33,541 nt of DNA from AC-51 sp036265325 (GTDB taxonomy: Bacteria > Actinomycetota > UBA4738 > HRBIN12): NCBI GenBank assembly GCA_036265325.1, contig DATAPH010000097.1, positions 1 to 33,541 on the forward strand. The letters run 5' to 3'. The translations under genes were made by a program, and so were the position numbers. Shown one piece after another: positions 18,058 through 25,841 of this stretch (within the stretch, counting starts at the first letter, position 1; the number at the start of each line of letters is the position of its first letter). The notes beneath the pieces were generated by a model. The model was not told where the DNA came from and searched no databases. It was given only the letters and a program-made list of their open reading frames with translations.

Positions 18058-20177
18058 GCGGTGCGTACCTTCGAGATGGGTACGCGCCCGCGCACGATCG
18101 TGCCCTTCCCGGGAGAGGACTCGATCGTCGCGTCCCCGCCGAACACCGCGAGTCGGTCACGGATGCCGGCGAGGCCACTGCCTCCTCCGGCAGCAGCGGG
18201 ATCGAACCCGACGCCGTCGTCGCGCACCGAGAAGCGCAGCGCTCCGTCGTCGGCCGCGATCGCGATGGTGATCTCATTCGCGTGTGCGTACTTGGCGGCG
18301 TTCTGCAACGCCTCGAGCGCGGCGAAGTACACGGCCGCTTCGATCTCGATGGGATAGCGGCCCGTCCCGTCCGCCTCCATCCGCACGGGCAGCCCGGAGC
18401 GCACGTACTGCGCCGCCAGCGCGGGGGCGATCCCTTGTTCCTCGAGCAACGGTGGGTAGATCCCGAGCGCAAGGGCCCGCAGCGTGTCGAGCGCGGCGTC
18501 GATCTCACCGCCGATCTCCTCAAGCATCGCGCGTCCGCGAGCAGGATCGGCGGCGATCGCCGTCTTCGCGAGCCGCAGCTTCACCGCAAGGGCGACCAGG
18601 TGCTGCTGCGCGCCGTCATGGATGTTGCGCTCGAGCCGGCGGCGCTCCTCGTCCTGCGCGGTGACGATCCGCTGACGGGACGCGCGAAGCTCCGCGGACT
18701 GGACCGCGATCTGGTCGAGCCGGGCCTCGAGGTCCGCGGTGAGTCCCGCGTTGGCGAGGATGAGGCCGGCTTGATCGGCCAGGCGGTCGACGAGCTCGGC
18801 CTCGCCCGGCGTCAGCGGTTCGCTCGCACCCTTGTGCACCGCGATCGCGCCGAGCAGCTCACCGTGGTGGCGGACCGCGGCCACCCGGTCGCCCTCGATC
18901 GGCAACGCGTCCTGCACGACCGGGAACGACGGCCGCTCCTCAGCGTCGGGCCACGCCGCCGCGAGCAGGACCTCGTCGCCCACCCGGAGCCAGACCTCGG
19001 CGCGCACCGCGGACGTCCCCTCGGCGATCACACGCGCGACGCGCGGGAGCACATCCTCGCTCGCGTACGTCTCGCCCACGCGATCGCCGAAGCGCGCGAG
19101 CACCTCGTACGGCGTCGCCCGCGCGCCGTAGACGAGCCGGTTCGCCCAGCGGTTCGCGCGATCGCGCATGGGCTGGAACGCGATCGCGACGAGCGCCGTG
19201 GCGCCGATCCGAAGGGCGGGCGAGTCCGCGAACGAGCCAAGCCCGACGACGATCGCGACGTAGATCAGACCGATGAACGCCGCGAGGACGCCGACCACCA
19301 CCGTCCTGCGGATGACGACGTCGATGTCGTACAGGCGGTACTGCAGGATCGCGATGCCGATCGAGATCGGGATCAGCATCAGGAAGAAGCCCTGGATGAA
19401 GTCGGCGATCCCACCGTTGCCGTGATCCAAGGGGAGCATGAACCACGCGAGGGTGATCGCCCCGGCGAACATCAACCACCGGATCTGCTCGCGCTCGATC
19501 CCACGCGACCGGCGATAGCGGATCACCAAGGCGGCGACACAGGCGCCGACCGCGATGAGCACGAAGAAGCTGATCGCGACACGTCCTGTTTCGAACACAG
19601 GCGCGAATCGGGACGATGCGTACGGGTTGACCGCCGGGCGACCGTTCGCGTCGGTGAAGTCCTTCTGCCCGAACGCGAAGGAGACCGACCAGGCGACCGT
19701 GAGGAACGCGATCGCCCATACCACCGGTCGCCAGCGCGGGCTCGGGAGCTTCCCGTCGGGGAACAGCAGCAGCGGGAATGTCAGGAGCGAGACGAACACC
19801 GGCACCCAGGCCCAGTTCCCGAGCCAGGTCGCGAAGTCCGCGCCGGGCGCGCCGGGATGGTCGAGCGATGCCCACTGCGAGTAGGTGCCTGCGATGCCGA
19901 ACACGGCGCCAACCCCCGCCCACACGCCGAGGAAGATCCACCCGATCGGGTTCCTCGGTTCACGCAGCGCGATGACGAGTCCGACCAAGCCGTAGGCGAC
20001 GAACGCGGTGCCTTCCGAAAACGCCGACAGCGGCGTGGGGAGCCCACGGGCCAGGGCGAATGCGATCGACGCAACGAAGGCGACGGCCGAGACGGTCCAC
20101 AGTCTCCATGCCAGGGCTCGGTGGGAGGGCGCCGAACGCACGGCGTCCGGCAGCGGGGTCGCCACCTGGGGCTGCAT
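18054..20177 (-). CDS. Multi-TM NarX/DesK-type sensor histidine kinase
   Basis: A 707-residue membrane histidine kinase. The N-terminal ~350 residues form about ten TM helices ending with GIAILQYRLYDIDVVIRR and RLVYGARATPYEVL. A GAF-like domain follows (about 370-480), then a coiled coil and a HisKA_3 DHp domain with His520 in ERNIHDGAQQHLVAL. The HATPase_c domain has EALQNAAKYAHA, RDDGVGFD and GSGLAGIRDRL. All catalytic boxes are intact. Start: ATG 20177 is chosen; GTG 20201 and ATG 20249 are possible, and none has a good ribosome binding site. It is the first gene of the minus-strand array, divergent from uspA. The signal sensed is unknown. The LuxR regulator, the receiver-cyclase and the stand-alone receiver nearby are candidate partners. 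Confidence 0.93.
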   Translation of the reverse strand: MQPQVATPLPDAVRSAPSHRALAWRLWTVSAVAFVASIAFALARGLPTPLSAFSEGTAFVAYGLVGLVIALREPRNPIGWIFLGVWAGVGAVFGIAGTYSQWASLDHPGAPGADFATWLGNWAWVPVFVSLLTFPLLLFPDGKLPSPRWRPVVWAIAFLTVAWSVSFAFGQKDFTDANGRPAVNPYASSRFAPVFETGRVAISFFVLIAVGACVAALVIRYRRSRGIEREQIRWLMFAGAITLAWFMLPLDHGNGGIADFIQGFFLMLIPISIGIAILQYRLYDIDVVIRRTVVVGVLAAFIGLIYVAIVVGLGSFADSPALRIGATALVAIAFQPMRDRANRWANRLVYGARATPYEVLARFGDRVGETYASEDVLPRVARVIAEGTSAVRAEVWLRVGDEVLLAAAWPDAEERPSFPVVQDALPIEGDRVAAVRHHGELLGAIAVHKGASEPLTPGEAELVDRLADQAGLILANAGLTADLEARLDQIAVQSAELRASRQRIVTAQDEERRRLERNIHDGAQQHLVALAVKLRLAKTAIAADPARGRAMLEEIGGEIDAALDTLRALALGIYPPLLEEQGIAPALAAQYVRSGLPVRMEADGTGRYPIEIEAAVYFAALEALQNAAKYAHANEITIAIAADDGALRFSVRDDGVGFDPAAAGGGSGLAGIRDRLAVFGGDATIESSPGKGTIVRGRVPISKVRTA

Positions 20178-20299
20178 GTCTGTCGATGGTCGCAGTGCCA
20201 CGGCCCGATACCAAGGGGGAGGTCGCCACCGTTGCCGGCGTGCTGGCACTACCCGCCAACCGTGGTGTCCGCTGGGTCGTTCCCGCAGGTCACGCGGCC

Positions 20300-20305
20300 T
20301 ACCGT
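20300..20305 (+). promoter_or_regulatory. Probable -10 box of the UspA gene
   Basis: TACCGT lies 28 bases upstream of ATG 20334, leaving a short leader that carries GGAGG at 20319-20323, 10 bases before the start. Confidence 0.45.
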
Positions 20306-20333
20306 TCAGTCAGTGATTGGAGGCGAACGAGAG

Positions 20334-20741
20334 ATGGCAACGATCGTGGTAGGAACCGACACCTCGGCGGCAGCCGATCTGGCGGTTGACGAGGCCGGGC
20401 GGCTCGCTCGGGCCAACGGCGCGGAGCTCGTGGTGCTCCTCGTGCGGCCCGACGGTGATCTTCGGGCGGTGGTCGACCCAGCCAAGGCAGCCGACCCGGA
20501 ACGACACTTGACCCAACTGATCCAACGGTTCCCCGATGTGACCGTGAAGACTCGGGTGGAGCACGGCGACGCGGCCGAACGGATCTGCGAGGTCGCCGGC
20601 GAGCTCAAGGCCGAGACCATCGTGGTCGGCAACCGCGGCACGAAGGGATCGTGGTGGAAGGTGAAGGACAGCGTCCCGAACCTCGTGCTCCGGCACGCGC
20701 CGTGCAGCGTCTACATCGTCGACACGCGGCGGGCTCAGTGA
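20334..20741 (+). CDS. Universal stress protein (UspA family)
   Basis: A 135-residue single Usp domain: first strand and Asp in TIVVGTDTSAAAD, and the C-terminal nucleotide loop VVGNRGTKGSWWKVKDSVPN followed by VLRHAPCSVYIVD. In ATP-binding Usps the loop is G-2x-G-9x-G-S/T. Here the third Gly is replaced by Asp (KDS), so ATP binding may be weakened. The start is fixed by GGAGG 10 bases upstream. A longer in-frame extension upstream is antisense to a kinase gene and is not coding. It is divergent from the kinase array and convergent with the LuxR regulator. Confidence 0.92.
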   Translation: MATIVVGTDTSAAADLAVDEAGRLARANGAELVVLLVRPDGDLRAVVDPAKAADPERHLTQLIQRFPDVTVKTRVEHGDAAERICEVAGELKAETIVVGNRGTKGSWWKVKDSVPNLVLRHAPCSVYIVDTRRAQ

Positions 20742-20757
20742 GGACGAGCAGGTGATG

Positions 20758-21426
20758 CTAGGCGAGCTCGGTCTCCCGCAGGAACGCGAGCACGGCCATC
20801 ACGCGGCGGTGCACGTCGGGTTCCTCGGTGAGACCGAGCTTGTGGAACATCGAGTTGATGTGCTTCTCGACCGCGCGGTCGGTGAGGAACAGGGCCTTCG
20901 CGATCGACGCGTTGTTCATCCCTTGCGCCATGAGCGACAGCACCTCGCGTTCGCGATCGGTGAGCTGCGCGAGCGGGGAGTGGGCGAGCCGGTCCTTCGC
21001 GGCGACGAGCGACTCGACGACCTTGGGATCGAGCACGCTGCCGCCGCGGGAAACCTCTTGGAGGGCGCGGACGACTTCGTCGAGGTCGGCGACCCGCTCC
21101 TTCAACAGGTACCCGAGCCCGGCGGCGCCGTCCTTCAGCAGGTCGTAGACGTAGGCCTCGTCGGCGTATTGCGACAGCACGACGACGCCGGTGTCGGGGT
21201 GCTCGGCGCGGATCTGCCGCGCGGCGCGGATGCCTTCGTCGGTGCCGGTGGGCGGCATGCGGATGTCGGTGAGGACGGCGTCCGGGGTCTGGTCGGCGAC
21301 CGCGGCGAGCAGCTCGTCGTAGGAGGCGGCGGTGCCCACGATGGCGACGTCCTCGGCCTCGTGCAGCAGCGCCGCGGTGCCCTCCCGCACAAGGTAGTTA
21401 TCCTCGGCGAACACGATGCGCAGCAC
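20758..21426 (-). CDS. NarL/LuxR-family response regulator
   Basis: A 222-residue regulator. The receiver domain has acidic Glu8/Asp9 (VFAEDNYLVREG), phospho-acceptor Asp54 (VLTDIRMPP) and the switch/Lys region ending YLLKERV. The C-terminal LuxR-type HTH (about 155-210) shows LTDREREVLSLMAQGMNN, SIAKALFLTDRAVEKHINSM and FHKLGL. It is the natural transcriptional output for the NarX/DesK-type kinases around it. GTG 21426 is preferred over GTG 21441 because TACGAT (21438-21433) sits 6 bases upstream as a leaderless -10, and the protein then starts directly with the receiver. The neighbouring receiver-cyclase gene starts 32 bases away in the opposite direction and is a clear paralog. Confidence 0.93.
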   Translation of the reverse strand: MLRIVFAEDNYLVREGTAALLHEAEDVAIVGTAASYDELLAAVADQTPDAVLTDIRMPPTGTDEGIRAARQIRAEHPDTGVVVLSQYADEAYVYDLLKDGAAGLGYLLKERVADLDEVVRALQEVSRGGSVLDPKVVESLVAAKDRLAHSPLAQLTDREREVLSLMAQGMNNASIAKALFLTDRAVEKHINSMFHKLGLTEEPDVHRRVMAVLAFLRETELA

Positions 21427-21432
21427 GGCCGC

Positions 21433-21438
21433 ATCGTA
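21433..21438 (-). promoter_or_regulatory. Probable -10 box of the LuxR response regulator
   Basis: TACGAT on the minus strand ends 6 bases before GTG 21426. It overlaps the codons of the longer alternative start, which decides against that start. Confidence 0.5.
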
Positions 21439-21458
21439 CACGGGGAGCTACGGGCGAC

Positions 21459-22739
21459 ATGACGATCCGAGTGGTGCTCGGCGAGGACAATGTGCTCGTC
21501 CGCGAGGGTGTCCGCGCGCTGCTCGACTCCTACGAGGACGTCGAGGTCGTCGGCGTCGCGTCCGACGCGCCGACCTTGATGGCGGCCGCGCATGAGCATG
21601 TTCCGGACGTCGTCGTCACCGATATCAAGATGCCGCCGTCGTTCCAGCTCGAGGGGATCGACTGCGCGCACGCGATCCGCGAGCAGCACCCGGACACCGG
21701 TGTGGTCGTCCTGTCGGCGCACGACGACGCCGAGTACGCCGTCGCGCTGCTGGGCGAAGGGCACAGCGGCCTCGCCTACCTCTTGAAGGACCGGATCGCG
21801 CAGGGCGACGAGCTCGTCCGCGCGATCCATGAGGTGCATGAGGGCGGCAGCGTGGTCGATCCGACGATCGCCGAACGGCTCACCGGGAGCCAGCACGCCG
21901 ATGACCAGGACCGCAAGGTGCTCGACATGATGGCCCAGGGCCTCGGCTATCAGGAGATGGCGGCCGCGCTCGGCACGACGCAGGAGGCGGTCGACCGCCG
22001 CGTCACGGATCTGTTCCGTCGGATGGCCGGTGGCAGCGAGGCCGGCAACGTGGACGATCTGAAGCGGCTGCACGCCGCCGTGGTGCAAAGCTCAGCGTCG
22101 TTCGAGACGCTTCGCTCGTACGTGCCGCAACAGGTGGTCGACGGACTCGCGGCAGACGCGAGCCTCGCCGAGCAGCGCGAGGTCGAGGTGACGGTGTTGT
22201 TCAGCGACATCCGGGGCTTCTCGACGTTGTCGGAACGGCTCGCGGCGCGCGAGATCGCCGACGTTATCGGGCGGCATCTGCAGGCGATGGCCGAGGTCGT
22301 CGCGTCGCACGGCGGCACGATCGACAAGTTCCAGGGCGACGCGGTGATGGCGGTGTTCGGCGCGCCGGTGCCGATGGACGATCACGCGCGTTGCGCGGTC
22401 GCGTGCGCGCTCGAGATGCAGTCGCGTCAGCGCGAGCTCAACGCCGAGGGCTGGGGGATCGAGGAGGTCGAGCGCCTCGACGTCGGGATCGGCCTGAACA
22501 CCGGCATCGTGATGGCGGGCGCGATCGGCGGTGGCGGCCGGCTCGAGTACACGGTGATCGGCGACGCGGTCAACGTCGCGCAGCGTTTGCAGTCCGAGGC
22601 GGCCGGCGGAGAGATCGTCGCCGCAGCGAGCACGGTCCAGGCATGCGCCGACATCGAGGTCGAGTCGATCGGGGCCCGATCGGTGAAGGGCCGCGAAGAA
22701 CCGGTCGAGGTCTACCGGATCCTCATCGCGGGTCCATGA
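21459..22739 (+). CDS. Receiver - degenerate LuxR HTH - class III adenylate cyclase fusion
   Basis: A 426-residue soluble protein. Residues 1-130 are a NarL-type receiver with Asp55 (VVTDIKMPP). Residues about 148-190 align with the LuxR HTH of the adjacent regulator (DQDRKVLDMMAQGLGYQEMA) but have lost its typical recognition residues. Residues about 240-420 are a class III cyclase domain: metal aspartates Asp250 (LFSDIRGFS) and Asp294 (KFQGDAVMAVFG), adenine-selecting Lys290, transition-state Asn372 and Arg376 (GDAVNVAQRL). The second base-selecting position is Thr365 (EYTVIGD) rather than Asp. That marks class IIIb, whose known members are bicarbonate-stimulated. Receiver phosphorylation probably controls cAMP synthesis. 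The TGA overlaps the ATG of the next kinase (ATGA), which is the likely phosphodonor. Confidence 0.93.
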   Translation: MTIRVVLGEDNVLVREGVRALLDSYEDVEVVGVASDAPTLMAAAHEHVPDVVVTDIKMPPSFQLEGIDCAHAIREQHPDTGVVVLSAHDDAEYAVALLGEGHSGLAYLLKDRIAQGDELVRAIHEVHEGGSVVDPTIAERLTGSQHADDQDRKVLDMMAQGLGYQEMAAALGTTQEAVDRRVTDLFRRMAGGSEAGNVDDLKRLHAAVVQSSASFETLRSYVPQQVVDGLAADASLAEQREVEVTVLFSDIRGFSTLSERLAAREIADVIGRHLQAMAEVVASHGGTIDKFQGDAVMAVFGAPVPMDDHARCAVACALEMQSRQRELNAEGWGIEEVERLDVGIGLNTGIVMAGAIGGGGRLEYTVIGDAVNVAQRLQSEAAGGEIVAAASTVQACADIEVESIGARSVKGREEPVEVYRILIAGP

Positions 22740-24820
22740 CCATCTCGGATCAGGGGCTCCGGCGGTGCACGTGGGCGATCGCTGGGCTCTACGTGCTCGG
22801 CGGTGTCGTCGCTGTCTGGCTCGATCGGCTGAGCGGCTATCAGGGCGACTACTTCTTCGCCCTCATCCTGCTCGCGTTCCCTGCGGTCGGATTCGTCGTT
22901 CTACAGAAGCGGCCGCGGAACACCTTGGGGTGGCTGATGCTGGCGATGGGCGTTCCGGCCGCGCTTCCCTTCCAGGACTACGCCGAATACGCGCTCGTGA
23001 AGGGACTCCCGGGCGCCACCGTCGGATTGGCCTTGTCAGAGCCGACGTGGGTGCCATTCATCGGGATCTCAGGGTTCCTCCTCTTGCTTTTCCCCGACGG
23101 GCACCTGCCGACGCCACGTTGGCGTTGGTTCAGCTGGACGTGCGGCATCGGCCTCGTGCTGCTCGGTCTCCTCGTGCTGTTCGGCCCGGGCACGTTCGGT
23201 GACATCGGCCACGCCGAGATCCAGAACCCCTGGGGGTGGCATCCCCTCGACGCGCTGGGTGGGTGGATCTATGTCATGACGGTCTTCGCGCCCCTCGTCG
23301 TCGTCGGCGGAGCGGTCGCGGTGTTCCTTCGGTTGCGTCGGGCGACGGACCCGGTGGAGCGCCAGCAGCTCCGGTGGCTGGCGTGGGCGGCGCTCCTCAT
23401 CGCGGGCGCGTACACCTTCGCATTCATCCCGGAGCTCATCTTCGGGTCCGAGCAGTCGAACTGGAATAACGTCTTCGCGACCCTCGCGGTCGCATCGTTC
23501 ATCCTGATCCCGATCACGATCGGGATCGCGATCCTCCGCTACCGGCTCTACGACATCGACGTCGTGATCCGCAAGACCGTGGTGTTCGCGGTGCTGGCCG
23601 GTTTCATCGCGGTCGTCTACGTCGGGATCGTCGCCGGGATCAGCGTCGTCGTCGGGAACCTGTCGAGCACGGTGGCCTCTGCGATCGCGGCCGCGGTGAT
23701 CGCGCTCGCGGTCCAACCGGTCCGCGGATGGGCGCAGCGCGCCGCCGACCGGATCGTCTACGGGCGTCGCGCGACGCCCTACGAGGTGCTGACGTCGTTC
23801 GGCGAGAACCTCGCTGAGACGTACGCGGCAGACGACGTGTTGCAGCGGCTCGCCCGCGTGCTCGGCGAAGGGGTCGGTGCGGACCGGGCGCGCGTCTGGC
23901 TCGGACCCGACGGTACCCGTCGCGTGGTTGCGTCCTGGCCCGACGACGCGTCCGACGGCGACGACGATCTGGTCGAGCCGGTGCGTCACCAAGGGGAGGT
24001 GCTCGGCGCGCTGTCGGTGTCGATGCCGGCCAACGACCCGATCGACGATCCGCGTACCGAGCTCGTGAATGGTCTCGCGGCGCAGGCCGGGCTGGTGCTC
24101 CGCAACGTCGGATTGCTCGAGGACCTCCGTGAGTCTCGGCGCCGGCTCGTCGCCGCGCAGGACCTCGAGCGGCGGAAGCTCGAACGAAACATCCACGACG
24201 GCGCGCAGCAACAGCTCGTGGCGCTGACCGTCAAGCTGCGCCTGGCGCGCCAGGTGCTGAGCAAGGACCCGACGCGCGTCGACGGCATGCTCGACGAGCT
24301 CGGGGGCGAGACGCAACGGGCGCTCGAGGATCTGCGCGACCTTGCGCGCGGGATCTACCCGCCGCTGCTCGCCGACCGGGGCCTCGCCGCCGCGCTCGAT
24401 TCGCAAGCGCGGCGCTCGCCGGTCCCCGTGACGGTCGAGGCCGACGGCGTCGGCCGCTACGCACCTGAGGTGGAGGCGGCCGTGTACTTCTCGTGCCTCG
24501 AAGCCCTCCAGAACGTCGCGAAGTACGCGGAGGCCACGGCGGCGACGGTGCAGCTGCGCGAAGCGTCCGGCCGCCTCGAGTTCCGTATCAACGACGACGG
24601 CGTCGGGTTCGACGCCGGCGCGACGTCCTACGGGACGGGACTCCAAGGGATCGCCGACCGGCTCGCGGCGCTCGGGGGCGCGTTCGCCGTCGCCTCCACG
24701 CCGGGCGGCGGCACCGCGATCACCGGGTCCTTGCCCGCGCAGGCGGCCGGTGCCAAGGTGAGCGCCGACGGAGCGTCGCCGGGTGTCCCAGCGGAGCCGA
24801 CGGGCGCCACGCGCCCGTGA
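22736..24820 (+). CDS. Multi-TM NarX/DesK-type sensor histidine kinase coupled to the receiver-cyclase
   Basis: A 694-residue membrane kinase. Residues 1-330 contain about ten TM helices, including the LLLLFPDGHLPTPRWRW turn shared with the minus-strand paralogs, and end with GIAILRYRLYDIDVVIRK and RIVYGRRATPYEVL. A GAF-like domain (about 345-465) follows, then HisKA_3 with His487 (ERNIHDGAQQQLVAL), then HATPase_c with EALQNVAKYAEA, NDDGVGFD and YGTGLQGIADRL. All catalytic motifs are intact. The C-terminal tail of about 20 residues is low complexity. The ATG overlaps the cyclase stop, so kinase and cyclase are made together. Of the array members it is closest in its kinase core to the frameshifted remnant at 14875-15815. 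Confidence 0.94.
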   Translation: MTISDQGLRRCTWAIAGLYVLGGVVAVWLDRLSGYQGDYFFALILLAFPAVGFVVLQKRPRNTLGWLMLAMGVPAALPFQDYAEYALVKGLPGATVGLALSEPTWVPFIGISGFLLLLFPDGHLPTPRWRWFSWTCGIGLVLLGLLVLFGPGTFGDIGHAEIQNPWGWHPLDALGGWIYVMTVFAPLVVVGGAVAVFLRLRRATDPVERQQLRWLAWAALLIAGAYTFAFIPELIFGSEQSNWNNVFATLAVASFILIPITIGIAILRYRLYDIDVVIRKTVVFAVLAGFIAVVYVGIVAGISVVVGNLSSTVASAIAAAVIALAVQPVRGWAQRAADRIVYGRRATPYEVLTSFGENLAETYAADDVLQRLARVLGEGVGADRARVWLGPDGTRRVVASWPDDASDGDDDLVEPVRHQGEVLGALSVSMPANDPIDDPRTELVNGLAAQAGLVLRNVGLLEDLRESRRRLVAAQDLERRKLERNIHDGAQQQLVALTVKLRLARQVLSKDPTRVDGMLDELGGETQRALEDLRDLARGIYPPLLADRGLAAALDSQARRSPVPVTVEADGVGRYAPEVEAAVYFSCLEALQNVAKYAEATAATVQLREASGRLEFRINDDGVGFDAGATSYGTGLQGIADRLAALGGAFAVASTPGGGTAITGSLPAQAAGAKVSADGASPGVPAEPTGATRP

Positions 24821-24834
24821 CGAAGGGGGATTGG

Positions 24835-25626
24835 ATGGACACGCAGCGCACGACGGCCACCGTGTCGCGCGGACGGGTGCTCGCGTTGCGGATCATCGCC
24901 GGCATCCTCGCCGTGTTCGTGATCGTCTCGAACATCGCGTTCTCGGTCCCGCAGTTCTTCAACGAGACCGACAAGATCCACTCGTTCCACGACCTCGCGT
25001 CGATGCCCGCGTTCTTGATCCTCCTCGGCTTCGCGCTGATCGTGATGGCGCTGCGGCCCGACGACGTGGTCGCGCTGCGCGTGGCGTGGGCGGTCGCCCT
25101 GGGCATGGTGATCGCCGGACTGATCGGGCACGACTTCATCTCGGGCAGCTACTTCTTCAACGTGATCGTGCTGATCGTCTTGACGGTCCTCGCCCCGACG
25201 CGCAGCGAGCTGCTGCGGTTCGGGTCGCCGAACGTCGCGATGCTCAGCCTCGCGATCGTCGCGGCGATCCCCTCGATCATCTTCGCATGGGACAACGCGA
25301 GGATCATGCTCCAGGGCGATCCGATGAACGACATGACCGGGCACTGGAAGTACCACCACTGGAGCGGGGTCGCTGCCTCAGCGCTCGGCGTGGTGCTCGC
25401 CGCGATCGTCGTGTCGTTCCGCTCGCCGGGCGACCGGCTGTGGACCTGGGTCGTTGGGTTCGCCACGATGCTGTTCGGGCTCGCCGGCATCACCTTCAGC
25501 GACGCCGTGCGCTACCCGAGCTCGATCGGCACGCTCTGGGGCGTCGGGGTCTTCTTCGTCGGCCTCGTCTACATCGTCGTGGCCGAGGTCAGCAGCCGAG
25601 CCGACGCCGAGGCCGGGACCACGTGA
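24835..25626 (+). CDS. Hypothetical integral membrane protein, about eight TM helices
   Basis: A 263-residue polytopic protein that I do not recognise. Hydrophobic segments lie at about residues 18-38, 52-72, 80-100, 106-124, 134-154, 176-198, 206-225 and 232-253. A notable polar motif, MTGHWKYHHWSG (about 164-175), carries three His residues at a predicted membrane edge and could bind metal or haem; that is inference. ATG 24835 follows AAGGGGGA at a suitable distance and lies 14 bases after the kinase stop, so it probably belongs to the cyclase-kinase operon. Its stop overlaps the next small gene (GTGA). Confidence 0.8.
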   Translation: MDTQRTTATVSRGRVLALRIIAGILAVFVIVSNIAFSVPQFFNETDKIHSFHDLASMPAFLILLGFALIVMALRPDDVVALRVAWAVALGMVIAGLIGHDFISGSYFFNVIVLIVLTVLAPTRSELLRFGSPNVAMLSLAIVAAIPSIIFAWDNARIMLQGDPMNDMTGHWKYHHWSGVAASALGVVLAAIVVSFRSPGDRLWTWVVGFATMLFGLAGITFSDAVRYPSSIGTLWGVGVFFVGLVYIVVAEVSSRADAEAGTT

Positions 25627-25841
25627 GCACGCGACCCGGTGCCGCGCCCGTCAAGGGCATCCGCCGCCTCGAGCGGTGGTTCGTCGGGATCTTGATGGGC
25701 ATCGTCGCGTTCATCCTCGAGAAGATCGTGCTGCGCTCGGTCAAGAAGAAGCATCCGGTCGAGGAGCCGACCGCATCGACGCTCACGTCCAAGGGCGGCG
25801 ACGTCGACCTCGACGACCTGCACCTCGGGAAGGGTTCTTAG
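25623..25841 (+). CDS. Small single-TM hypothetical protein
   Basis: A 72-residue protein: a short basic N terminus (GIRRLERW), one TM helix (about residues 23-40, FVGILMGIVAFILEKIVL), a basic stretch RSVKKKH that implies an N-out/C-in topology, and an acidic C terminus (GGDVDLDDLHLG). The GTG overlaps the previous stop by the GTGA arrangement, supporting real translation. The stop overlaps the stop of the convergent UspA-UbiB gene by a few bases. Function unknown. Confidence 0.7.
   Translation: MSTRPGAAPVKGIRRLERWFVGILMGIVAFILEKIVLRSVKKKHPVEEPTASTLTSKGGDVDLDDLHLGKGS

Noticed and set aside
18282..20333. Long in-frame upstream extension of the UspA gene (to an 819-codon frame)
   Set aside because: The extension is antisense to a complete kinase; only the last 135 codons are Usp, with their own GGAGG and ATG.
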